The notes below the pieces were generated by a model. That model was not told where the DNA came from. It saw only the letters and a program-made list of their open reading frames with translations, and did not search any database. DNA of 64,000 nt, from the NCBI GenBank assembly GCA_025618425.1, contig CM046832.1, positions 74,925,297 through 74,989,296 of the forward strand, given 5' to 3'. Shown here one piece after another: positions 25,201 to 42,280 of the stretch. A program made the translations under genes and the position numbers. The stretch's first letter is position 1, and each line of letters starts with the position of its first letter. This stretch comes from Heliocidaris tuberculata. Its lineage: Eukaryota > Echinodermata > Echinoidea > Camarodonta > Echinometridae.

Positions 25201-27737
25201 TTGATACAAAATAGGCATATACATGATATACTAGGTAAATTGACTGGCTCTGATTTCGGTGAATATCGAAATTTTATGTTCAATATTTTCAAATCAATGA
25301 TAAAAAGACCGTTACAGCACACCATAGATTTCAATATGACATAAAATTGAATAGATATGAACTTCATGTCATCATGCACTTGCAGATAACAATTGCGTCT
25401 CAATTTCTTACAGCCCCAATTTTAAGCACTTTAGAAATATGCCAAAATCACACTTTTGACCATGGAACTAAGCCTTTTAGTGGCGTTTAAGAATGTAGAG
25501 GTGTTGTGGATCAGTGGATAAGTCCCTGGACTTTGAACCACGAGGTCCGGGGTTCGAATCCCACCGCAGCACTAGCGTCCTTTGGCAAGATGTTAATCTA
25601 CATTTGCCACTCTCCACCCAGGTGTTAAATGGGTACCCGGTAGGATGCGAAAGTTAATGTCGTTTGCTTAGCAATGTGAGCGCCATGGCCCATTGCTGGA
25701 ATACTCCCCAGGGAGTGGAGAATGTGCATACATTGTGTGCGGGCAAGCCAGAATCCGATGACCGGGGTAATAATATATCTGTAAAGCGCTTAGAGACATC
25801 TCCGATGTATTAGGCGCTATATAAAAGCGGAATATTATTATTATGACTACATGACCATGTCCTGAGTCACTATTTGTGTGTGCGTAATATATTGATTCGA
25901 ATGTACTGTGATACTTGAATGAGGAGCTCATGTATAATACTATAACAACATAGTCTACATCAAATAATGGTAGTGGACAGATGAAAGGCATGTAACTCCA
26001 ATTTAGATAAGACTATTGACATTTTCCCCATCATCGTTTTCTCATATATGGTAAAACACGTTCATAGCCTGCATTCTAACATATTACTAATTCACTTTAA
26101 ACCCATATGAAATCATGTAAACATAGGGAACACTTAGAGACCCCAGTCTAACATCCTTTGTTAAACTTGACTTTAGACCAAGCTCAAAGCCAGCATTGGG
26201 TTAAATCTCAGGAGAATAAAGAATCAAGAGTTCAAGGAAAATAGACTACTGGTCTAAAAGTTTCTTTGTGGCTCATATCCACATGTTGTGTGTCTGGATA
26301 GGTTTTGTATCTGGATAGAAAGTTTCAATCAGTAATTCAATTAAGTTTACATACGTTGTTCCATGAATCTTTCGAAAGATATGTTGAATATATTAAAGAT
26401 AATTTATTTACTGCTATTGATGCATATTTTTAGTACAATATAATGGCAAAAGAGACAGCCTTATGGTGTGTCCAAACTTTGCGCACAGGGCAATATATCT
26501 TATAAACTAGAAAAGATCTTGAAAATCAGATGACACCAATGGATAGAAGAATGTAAAATTACATGAAATTTTCTTTGAAATTGGGTAAGAAATTATGAAA
26601 AATATTGACAAAAGATTGGCACATTTTGCTATATTTTGCGTTCATTTTGAATAAATTCTGAGCAGCGTTTCATCAAACGGTCATAAGTACAAGTTCGCCG
26701 ACATCCCATTGAAACGCGTGTATCAAAATTAACATGCGTTTCAATGGGGTGTCGGCGAACTTGTACTTATGACGGTTTGATGAAACGATGCCCTGATTAC
26801 CAAATTATAATATTACTGACAAGGGTTTAGAAATCGTCATTTGAGAGATGTCATCAAACTTGTAAGTAAAAAGTGATACCAAATGATTGTATGATATTTT
26901 GCCTTGCAAATGATGCAATTAGATTCATCTTACCTTTGACGGATTGCTATGTTGATATGATAAATTAGCGGTAAACTCACACACGCCAAGTGTAGACTCG
27001 TTGATTTTACTTTTTTTATTCAGCTGCAACGCGCTGCGATCTGACATCGAATTTAGAGATTGCAATATTTCTGATTGAATATCACATTCCTTACAATTTT
27101 TAAAATGTGCGCAAACTTTGGTCACCCAATCATAGATCTACTTTGTGTTTTCTTTACTGGAGGTTGTGAAAATGACATTGTTATTGCTGAAATTCTCCTG
27201 GGTGATCAATCAGGATAGGGTAATAAATCATTTTTGAAGTGTGCTTATTCACATCACATGTTGACAGCCAAGGCAAAATGATTGGCCTTTGGCTTTGCTG
27301 GGTTTTCATTCAGACATTGCCAGATCCATTGCAATGCAATTTGTCGAATTTGTCCAAGAGCGTTAGTGACTAAGGAAAAGTGGCAGCAACTCATGTCATT
27401 GACTGTAAGTAAGCCGTGCAATTGGCCCATTTATTCCGCACACATAATTCATAATAAAAAGAACATCATTAAAAGAAGTCATTAGGGCCTACAGGAATAC
27501 AAAATATTAATCATCCAAATTCAAGTTTAATGTTAATTCTGAGGTCGCAAACATATGATAGGCTACATCTGCACCATCTGAATAAGGATGAACAGTGCAG
27601 TGCTGCATGTTTACCTCTGTAAAGACGTCATGTAGAAATCTGAATGGTGGTTTCTTCAGCAACTTGTCTGTCATCGGCGGTTTTTTAATGATTTTACCCA
27701 GAGAATCCTGAGTTTTCTTTACATATTCCTCGCCCAT
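5373..27737 (-). CDS. TRAF3IP1: TRAF3-interacting protein 1 / intraflagellar transport protein 54 homologue (complete, 17 exons)
   Basis: IFT54 is an IFT-B subunit of cilia that also binds tubulin. Exons in coding order: 27615-27737, 24717-24785, 22585-22633, 21384-21496, 20343-20483, 19440-19754, 18614-18661, 18121-18135, 15140-15163, 12268-12352, 11148-11165, 8171-8282, 7815-7889, 7172-7289, 6599-6703, 6054-6277, 5373-5532. They total 1794 nt in one frame, 597 aa (human is about 690). Residues 1-120 form the calponin-homology-like N domain, with the conserved KPPFRFLHD and TGFMKGL blocks and KIVAGHEP at 93-100. Residues 120-290 are a charged K/E/R/D repeat linker, shorter than in mammals. 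About 372-385 is a Ser/Arg/Pro patch (SSARPAPPR), about 402-425 holds [16 protein letters not shown], and 470-597 is the C-terminal coiled coil with [15 protein letters not shown]. Exon 1 could start seven codons earlier (27758), but the 27737 ATG matches the family start. The smallest exons are the least certain. Confidence 0.93.
5833..5990. repeat. Dispersed repeat with telomere-like CCTAAACCTAACC tail
   Basis: An intronic stretch opens with a gene-independent block (CTCCAGTGACTATTGCGCC at about 5849) and ends in degenerate CCTAAACCTAACC/ACCCTAACCCTA repeats. Related sequence occurs at about 47436-47525 and 37440-37490, and in opposite orientation at about 61940-62070. It looks like an old interspersed repeat rather than a true telomere. 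Confidence 0.45.
7441..7471. repeat. TATGG pentamer microsatellite
   Basis: Short array of TATGG/TATAG units in a TRAF3IP1 intron. Confidence 0.7.
9506..9712. mobile_element. MITE, ~0.2 kb, copy A
   Basis: A foldback-type element with ends GGCCCAAATTCACAAAAG and, inverted, GGCCCGAATTCACG. An inner inverted pair (AACCCATGGTTTAAACC with its complement) extends the arms. It lies in an intron of TRAF3IP1. A second copy in the same orientation starts 455 bp downstream (9961-10157). No coding capacity. Confidence 0.75.
9961..10157. mobile_element. MITE, ~0.2 kb, copy B
   Basis: Same element as at 9506-9712. It shares the GGCCCAAATTCACAAAAG end, the TAAGCGTA and CAATGGG internal blocks and the inverted right end, and it is moderately diverged. 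The purine microsatellite at 10205-10266 follows closely. Confidence 0.75.
10205..10266. repeat. (GA)n microsatellite
   Basis: Near-pure GA dinucleotide array, uninterrupted from about 10217 to 10260. The Leu/Ser-rich minus-strand open frame across it is an artefact of the repeat. Confidence 0.9.
11840..11905. repeat. Poly-G low-complexity tract
   Basis: G-runs at about 11845-11857 and 11890-11905 within an intron. Confidence 0.7.
12762..12936. mobile_element. Tc1/mariner-type MITE, 175 bp
   Basis: Terminal inverted repeats begin CAGTTAAC and end GTTAACTG. TA dinucleotides flank both sides (12760-12761 and 12937-12938), as expected for Tc1/mariner target duplication. Inner arms (ATAAGTCAAA and its partner) are also partly complementary. 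No coding frame. Confidence 0.75.
15388..15421. repeat. Perfect 34-bp palindrome
   Basis: TCATTCATGGTATAGTG is followed directly by its exact reverse complement, with no spacer. The right arm is then repeated once directly (15422-15436). It lies in the TRAF3IP1 intron between the exons ending at 15163 and 18121. Confidence 0.9.
15518..15662. mobile_element. Small foldback element
   Basis: Inverted arms ACTAGTGAAATTATGGATTC and its near-complement (GGAATCCATAATTCCAACTAG) flank a second inner inverted pair around GGGGCTACGCCCC. It is non-coding and its family is not identified. Confidence 0.6.
16140..16700. repeat. Degenerate low-complexity repeat with poly-C tracts
   Basis: Repeated ACCCTAAACGGGG/ACCCTAAACAGGG-like phrases, plus poly-C tracts at about 16469-16480 and 16618-16634, within the TRAF3IP1 intron between the exons ending at 15163 and 18121. 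No exon or intact mobile element was recognised. The overlapping minus-strand open frames are artefacts. Confidence 0.4.
18899..19345. mobile_element. Probable MITE with diverged terminal inverted repeats
   Basis: The left end (GGCCCATATTCAATTC) and right end (GATTTGAATACCACCCC) are imperfect inverted repeats. Inner CTTAGCCAA/TTAGTTTTCGG motifs are also paired across the element. It sits in the intron just downstream of the large charged-repeat exon of TRAF3IP1. No coding frame. Confidence 0.5.
21560..21990 (-). pseudogene. Non-LTR retrotransposon fragment (C-terminal end of reverse transcriptase ORF)
   Basis: The minus strand reads through a degenerate segment with the hallmark block of LINE ORF2 C-termini: an [24 protein letters not shown] stretch, then GKGRPKIT, and then an [18 protein letters not shown] stretch. 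The conserved Trp after GRPKIT has become a stop codon, so the copy is dead. It lies in the intron between the TRAF3IP1 exons at 21384-21496 and 22585-22633 and is 5'-truncated. Clade (RTE, CR1 or Jockey-like) was not determined. Confidence 0.75.
22717..24126. mobile_element. Long terminal-inverted-repeat element (~1.4 kb)
   Basis: About 205-220 bp at the left (from AAAGGTCCCCTGCAACCC near 22717) is the imperfect reverse complement of the right end (to about 24126). Pairing continues as far as the CATTCCTGCAATGACATCAT block (about 22900-22920) and its partner near 23930. The ~1-kb interior has no transposase, so it looks non-autonomous. It contains an exon-like open frame on the minus strand (about 22973-23117). 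It sits in the intron between TRAF3IP1 exons 2 and 3. The target-site duplication is not clear. Confidence 0.7.
25493..25846 (+). mobile_element. tRNA-derived SINE, plus orientation
   Basis: The head resembles a tRNA gene, with an A-box-like GTGGATCAGTGG and a perfect B-box GGTTCGAATCC (about 25551-25561), but the arms do not fold as a functional tRNA. The body contains CATTTGCCACTCTCCACCC and GGGTACCCGGTAGGATG. The tail is GTAAAGCGCTTAGAGAC...GCGCTATATAAAAG, ending in (ATT)n. The same family occurs in reverse at about 28837-29131 and as a decayed copy at about 36995-37150. Located in TRAF3IP1 intron 1. Confidence 0.85.
26666..26787. mobile_element. Foldback MITE, 122 bp
   Basis: About 53-bp inverted arms, nearly perfect, are separated by a loop of about 15 bases. 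The arms start CGTTTCATCAAACGGTCATA and contain GTACAAGTTCGCCGACA. Located in TRAF3IP1 intron 1. The outer motif CGTTTCATCAA is shared with the MITE at 61761-61898. Confidence 0.85.
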
Positions 27738-28836
27738 TCTGTTCTCCTTGAATGTCACCTCATACCTATATCAAAACCAAAGTAGAAAAGTGGACGAAAT
27801 GAACAAGATGACGCTCGTAATTCCTGTTGGTAACCAGCCTTTTCATAGAAACGGGACGCGATGAGTGTAGAATTTGCTGGCTAATAATTTCACAACCGAG
27901 AATTTGTTCCCATAATGCATTTACTACTTTGCCCGCAGAGGGCGATATCAAAATGCTGAAGGGCTCTGACTCGTTGAGTATGTTGAGTTCGGTGGGTAAT
28001 GCATATTCTACATCGCTGTCAAGGGGAAAAATATATGAATTTAGAGAAACTTTCAAAGAAATTGTAAAACCCAATGAAATCTAGGTAAATTTTGCAAAAT
28101 TGAGGAAAATCTAAAGAAATTCCTGGAAATTAAAGAAAATTCGTTGAAACTTCAAATGATCATGCTAAGCAACCATATCTGACGAATATGATCAATACAC
28201 ATGCTGTGCATGGCTGATAGGAAACTTATCTCTGCAATACCTTTAGAAATCAAATGGATCTTAAATCAAATCAATTGACTTAAGACCCACAATTTTGGAT
28301 TATCACCAGTATACTAGTAAGTGCAAAAAGTGAATCAAAACAGGTTACAGATGTCCAAAACGGAATGTCAAATCATTATTGAGAAATAACTAAACAAAGG
28401 ACAACATAAGCGACGAAGCGACAAGCAAGGAAAGTACAATTTCATAATCAAATTAAATCAAATCTTTTGCTGTCTATAGGATATTCAAGTAACTACGGTG
28501 GAATTAGAATGAACGTTAGTGGGCGTCATTCTTTGTCTTATACGTAGCCTGAGAAGACAGGTGTGTGAAAATGCAGAGGAATCAAGTGAAGGGAATGAGA
28601 GAGCTCTTAAATGCTTCGGACGGGAGGGGTGGAGGGGGGGGGGGCGTTCTCGTCATAGCACTTTTTTTTTCAACATGGACCGTGCTTAGTTAACAGTAGC
28701 TTTGAATTTTAAATCTCTTACATGGTCGAAACAATCTTTTGTATCCTTGACCCCCCCCCCCGAAAAAAAAGCAATTAATAGGTCTAGCTTTGAAAAAAAA
28801 TCCTTTAATTCCCACAGGAATAACTTAAATAGCAAT
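27738..28836. other. 5' flank of TRAF3IP1, no coding region recognised
   Basis: This should hold the promoter and 5' UTR of the minus-strand TRAF3IP1 gene. The sequence just upstream of the start codon is locally more GC-rich. No convincing TATA box or other exon was found. It contains GCAGAGGGCGATATC (about 27936) and poly-G/C tracts near 28628-28645 and 28750-28760. The small plus-strand frame at 27827-28084 has no recognisable domain. Confidence 0.4.
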
Positions 28837-29131
28837 AATAAGAACAGCTACATTTATATTGCGCGCATGCATCCCAGGGCATTCTCAAGACTATACAAAA
28901 TACTACTATAACGGTGACCATGGCTTTAGCCGAGCTGCCCGAAGACGCTGAAAGCATTCAATGAATAAATTCCTGCCAGGTAGGCCTACCCATTTACTAC
29001 ACCGGGAGAGTGGCAAATGTAGATTAATATCTTGCCAAAGCACAATAGTGCCGCGGCGGGACTTGAACCGCGAACCATGTGATCCACAGTCCCGTGACGC
29101 CCTTCACTAGACCACGACACCTCTACCATTT
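28837..29131 (-). mobile_element. tRNA-derived SINE, minus orientation
   Basis: Read on the minus strand, the head has A-box-like GTCGTGGTCTAGTGAAGG and B-box-like GGTTCGCGGTTCAAGTCCC. The body shares CTTTGGCAAGAT and ATTAATCTACATTTGCCACT with the SINE at 25493-25846, and the tail ends GCGCAATATAAATG followed by an (ATT)-rich stretch. It is not a functional tRNA gene. Confidence 0.85.
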
Positions 29132-31070
29132 TGTGAGACATTTGGGATTTAAATAGGAATACATCAATGATCAATTCAAATTGCACCGTCATTTCGTGAT
29201 TTCAGCAACTGATTGAACTGATTACTTATTAAAACCTCATTCTAATTCCGATATGTTCCAGTTTCCTATATATACGTCTTCCATGCAGTATTTTACTCCA
29301 CCCCTTAGTTTCTCTCTCTCTCTCTCTCTCTCTCACTCTCTCTGCATGGTATCTAAACTGCATCTCTTTGGTTTATTTTATCTGTTTCTTTATCTCTCCG
29401 CCCGTCTCTCTGTTTTCTGCCTGACCTGAAATCTCTTTAATCATTTATCTCTTTCTTTCCCTGCCGTCATTCTGTCGGTTTGATCTCTCTTATTCTATAT
29501 TATTCTCTATCTTTCTCTCTCTACCTCTATCTCTCTCATCTCTATTTCTCAATCTACCTTCCCAATCTCTCTTCTTCTTTCAGTACTTTTGTCCATTTTC
29601 TATTTCATCATAGTGCTAGTTTTTTTGTTTGATTTGTTGTTTCCCTCTATTTGGCTCAACTCCATCTTATGTTATAAAGTTTGCTCGTACATATAGGCAT
29701 TTAAATATACAACATTCATCTGCGAAGTTTCTTGAAAAGAAAATAAACAAGGACATTTAAAGACTCCATAAAAACGAGACGAGTAATGGTTTGATTTTTT
29801 CATGATTTTATTTTTAGAATGATCCGGACTTCAATAATGGTCATTTACTGGTTAAAATAGGCCTATTGATGAAAAGTGTTCGCCACGTTTTGGATGTGAA
29901 GAAAATAACTATTTTCCTGCTGCTGCACACTTTATGAGTGTCTAAAACAAGACTATAATCAATTCTCTTCAAATAGTCTTGAAGTTATGAAAAGGACAAA
30001 GAAGGTTTGGCATATCTGTCCAGCCGAATAAAATATATATTTCTCTTTACAATTTCTTCCTTTGGAAATTCTGATTTTCCTTTATTTTGAGACTTATCAA
30101 AGTAATCCGCATGAACTGTAAATAATTTTCTGGGTGAGATCTTCATTATCAAACAAACCAGACATATTAAGAGATATAAATCGGTGCCGAATCAATAAAA
30201 TGAGAGAGGGAGAAAAAAAATCAACTTGATTTCTCAAAATGATCCAGCCGTTCCAAAGCAAATTTTCATGGTTTGTATCACTTGCCTCTGATGGGATATA
30301 TACACCCCATAAAAATATATAAAGAAAAGTAATCTGTTTCGTAAATATTTACTAACACTTTTCAGAGTTATGAAAATCAAATTTATATATTCAAGTTTAT
30401 TTCACTGAATGTTAAGTACATATATAGTTCAAAGGAAGAAATTTCAAATCAAAGTAAAATAGTATTATGAAGCTAATTAGATGATTTCCTTTGAAGTCCA
30501 CATATCGAGTTTCGCTTTGGTCCAGTTAACATGGTTAAAATCATTGTCATCTGCAAGGGGGGAAAAGGTTATATTTACAAAGAAATAGATTATAGGAAAA
30601 CATTCGTTTGCAATAATAAAAACTTATTATTCTTTTTGAAGTCCCATCGTCTAAAATGTATTTGTCCACTGATTTCTTGCTATCTATACTCATATCTATC
30701 AATTGTTGTTTTGTAATAATTTAAATCTTGAAATATACAAATTCAAACAAAAGCTAGTTTATAATTTACTTACCACCAATCAATATCTACTTTTTAAGGA
30801 AAAGTTTTAATGGAAATTCAAAAACTAAAATAGAAGGAATTTGACAAAATTGATTATGCTGCACATGCACTATCTCACCTTATGAATTACAAGGTCATCA
30901 AGAATTCAATTCGATTCAATTCAAATTAACATTTATTTTCTTCCACTGATTTTGACAACATTCAACATAATTATGTTCAAATAATACAATTTACTTGTAT
31001 ATAAAGTAGTATGAATATAATCAAGAATAAACCTGTATATAGACAAAAAAATTGTATGAAAAACAAAGTC
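29132..31070. other. Intergenic stretch with pyrimidine-rich block
   Basis: There is a (CT)n array at about 29310-29345, and a pyrimidine-rich stretch continues to about 29590. The rest is AT-rich. ATTCAATTCGATTCAATTC near 30902 resembles the terminal pentamer tail of minus-strand LINEs seen elsewhere here. No exon recognised. Confidence 0.5.
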
Positions 31071-31092
31071 TCTCAAGATTTATGATTGTCCA

Positions 31093-31098
31093 TTTATT
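31093..31098 (-). terminator. Candidate polyadenylation signal of the S8 subtilase gene
   Basis: An AATAAA hexamer on the minus strand lies about 98 nt after the TGA stop (31196-31198) of the subtilase gene. Position and sequence fit; no transcript evidence. Confidence 0.45.
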
Positions 31099-31195
31099 AA
31101 TGCTCATAACTGCAAACATCAAACATCAATCATATACAGATAAAAAATGCTAAAACACCACTGTCAATTATTCTTAGATTCATACCATTCTTTGT

Positions 31196-39294
<8,099 letters not shown>

Positions 39295-39662
39295 CTTGAC
39301 TAAAATAAAAAGAGAATGAAAATAATAACTTGCACACTGATGCTTGTAAAATACCAGGGAAGCAAACATAGGATTTGACTCCATTTTTTCCTCCTTGTTG
39401 AAATACTTGGGAAAATATAACTGTAGCAAAATTATTAAATACGTTCATCATTATACATTTAATGAATTATTATTTATTATTACATGTATTGTCATTATTA
39501 TAATTCCATAGCTGCCTTTTACATTTGTGATAATATGAAATATTTTTTTAATATTTGAGTATGGTTATGGTTAGACATATCGAAAAAACATATGATGAAA
39601 AAGATTCAGATTCCTAGAATACAAAAGAAAAACCGTGAATCGGTTAAAAAAGAAAAACTCAC

Positions 39663-39722
39663 CAGATTGCAGATTTGAGATAGACTTGAGAGTAGTGATC
39701 TTGAAGAGAGTAGCTCAGATCT
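39663..39722 (-). other. Probable 5' UTR exon and transcription start of the S8 subtilase gene
   Basis: The coding start exon is preceded at 39300-39301 by an acceptor (TTTTATTTTAG then TCAAGATG). Upstream, a good donor (CTG/GTGAGTTTT) sits at 39661-39662, consistent with a short non-coding first exon ending at 39663. A weak TATA-like CTTAAATG lies near 39750-39757. The 5' boundary is a guess. Confidence 0.45.
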
Positions 39723-39729
39723 AATGATG

Positions 39730-42280
39730 TATGGGGAGAAATGAGAAACATTTAAGTCCTTTTTCGAGTGACAGGTGTGCATTCTCTCTTCATATGATGA
39801 TGAATCATATCTGATTAATATAAGATATAACAACGTAAACATAGACCACGTCAGCAATATTTTATCTGTATTGTTCTCTCTCTTGACATGATCTTAAGCA
39901 TGTGCTTAATTAATACGTTATAATTTGTTTTCAGGAGGCTATATTCAATAGCGGGTCCAGGGGAGGTCATAGGATGTATAGGTTAGAGCCTATATAGTAC
40001 ACTCACACTAAAATGTACCCCCAGTTACGTTGTTTATACATCCCTGTAGAAATTCCAAACCAAAACAAAAAAGGAACATGAAAAATGTAATTACCCTAAT
40101 CATGTATCTTCATTCTTTGTGCAAGCAAATTAAACCATTTATGATCACAGAACTTGCTCTATTGATACATCCATAAAAAGAGGGTATGGAGCTTTACCGT
40201 ACCATCCTTTTATCATTTTATGACAGAGTTTATGAAATTAATGTAGGTACAAAAAGAATACACAAAACCCTACATTTCCACTTTTTTTTCTCACCGTAAA
40301 ATTATTATAGTTCTTGTCTGAGCCCAGATGATTGCACATCAGAGGAAAGAATGAAGTTTGGATTTCACATAAATTGTATAATAATCTACATGGACGTTTC
40401 ACTTTGACTAGATAATAGATTAACAAAAACTCAGATGAACAAAACTTGAAATGCATCCTCTGATTGGCTGAAAAGTGCCTAAGCTACCGAACCCAGATCG
40501 ATGACCAAACTGCGTGTGTTTTAAAGTATACACACATTCTCTGTATAGCTTGCAGCTCGGGTAGGGAGATGCCTGCATGGATGGCCAATGAAAATCACGA
40601 TATGGTATTAACCAGTCACAAGAAAAAAGACGCGATATGAAGAGATGCTTTCTTGGGGCGCCATTCGAATGCAAGCAGTCATTACAAGAAGCCTACGGCC
40701 AAATGTTACATGTAGTCCACCGTAAATAAGCAAACTATTCAATCAAAGCAGAGTGATAAAAAGGACCTCGACATAAAATAGAATGCCATTTGTATCGAAA
40801 GTATATAGTCCATAACATTAAAAAAATTAATTTCCAGATCTTGCATGCCAATTTATATACTTGGCCAAATTTTCAAGCATTTCTCAAGTTGAATGACACT
40901 ATGTCAACGATGACCGGATGAACGGAAAAGTGATTATATTCCCCTTTTTATGTTGAAATTGTGCTTTTTTTGAAACCGATTTAGGATTAAAAATTTTGTT
41001 ACACTAACTGGATACATTTAAGAAACAAGGTGGGAAATATAGGCCAGTGCCTTTATCAATATTCCATGGACGCATGTCTGCATGCGGTGTCAGCATTTAA
41101 ATGTCGACGAACTTTTTTGATAATGCGAACAAAATGAAAACCATGTCATACTGTTCAAACAGAAAACAAGATAGAGTCTCCCTACAAATTAACTACTCTA
41201 CCCTACAAATTATTTACTTTATTATTTACCGTGAGGATATTTACATCTGAAATACCTCAACAGAAAGATTAAAGTACTCATGATTGTTGGAAATTATGAT
41301 ATTTTATTTTCCAAAATATATTTGCAAACTCATATGAAACAAAATTATGAGAAGGTGGTATATAAATGTACATGTGAAAAGATTGTATGCTATTACTTTT
41401 TGAGAAAGTTGCATGTAAAACGAGAACAGACTAATGATGATTCTTAGATTCGATTGCTATAGGGAAACATTATTTCATTGGAGGAAAGAGGGATGGGAAA
41501 ACTATTTTTCGCTTTTATTTATTTTTTTAATCTCTATATAAGAGGACGCTTCTGTGACCGACGACTAGAGTCTATAAAGGACAAAATATTTTCCCTTCCA
41601 TTTATACATGATACTTTTATAATATAAATATATTGTAAATTGAGGAAGAAAAGGGCAATTACTTGAAAGAAAGGGCACATTTCGTTTTCAAGAAGAGCAC
41701 AAAACCAAAGTACTTTTTACATTTTGAAAGAAGGTCACCTGCCATTGACATGGGATAACCATTTTTTTGCAAAGGGTACCTGAAGAACATTATAAAGAAG
41801 GTATAATTTTTCACCTCAGGAGGGGCATTTTATTTCAACGAGAGAGCGGGCCCTTGGGAACGATTTTGTTACTTGTTTTTTGGAGCTGTGAGCAGATTTT
41901 TCTTCTTTTTTTTTTTTGGGGGGGGGTATGCAGTTGCTTGACAAGCAACAACAACAACAAAAAAAAAACCAAAAAAAAAGGGTCCTCAGCGTTTTGGGGT
42001 CTCTTTTTAACTCCAAAAACCTCTGACAAGCGAGAGAGGGGCGATTTCTATCACGGGAGGGGCACTTCAGTACCCTGGTGGGTAGCATGTTTCAGTGCTA
42101 ATATTGGGAAATGAGAATAAAAATCAGCATCTGCCGACTTGGCTCAAAGAACTGTGTTACGTATTTAAATCGTGACGCTCTGCCTATTGAAAGAAATTTG
42201 AAATAACTCATTTTCATGCTTGAATCTTTGTTGAAGGACTTCACGTTGAATCTTAAACCTATCAAAAATACTTTTTAGCA
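39730..42280. other. Intergenic region, no gene recognised
   Basis: AT-rich with no exon-like frames. The segment 41640-42090 carries dispersed-repeat sequence (CACCTCAGGAGGGGCATTTT near 41811) related, in inverse orientation, to the core of the foldback element at 31387-32429, plus poly-T/poly-G tracts. Confidence 0.5.

Noticed and set aside
25493..25570. tRNA gene suggested by A- and B-boxes
   Set aside because: The arms do not pair into a cloverleaf and the sequence continues into SINE body and tail modules.
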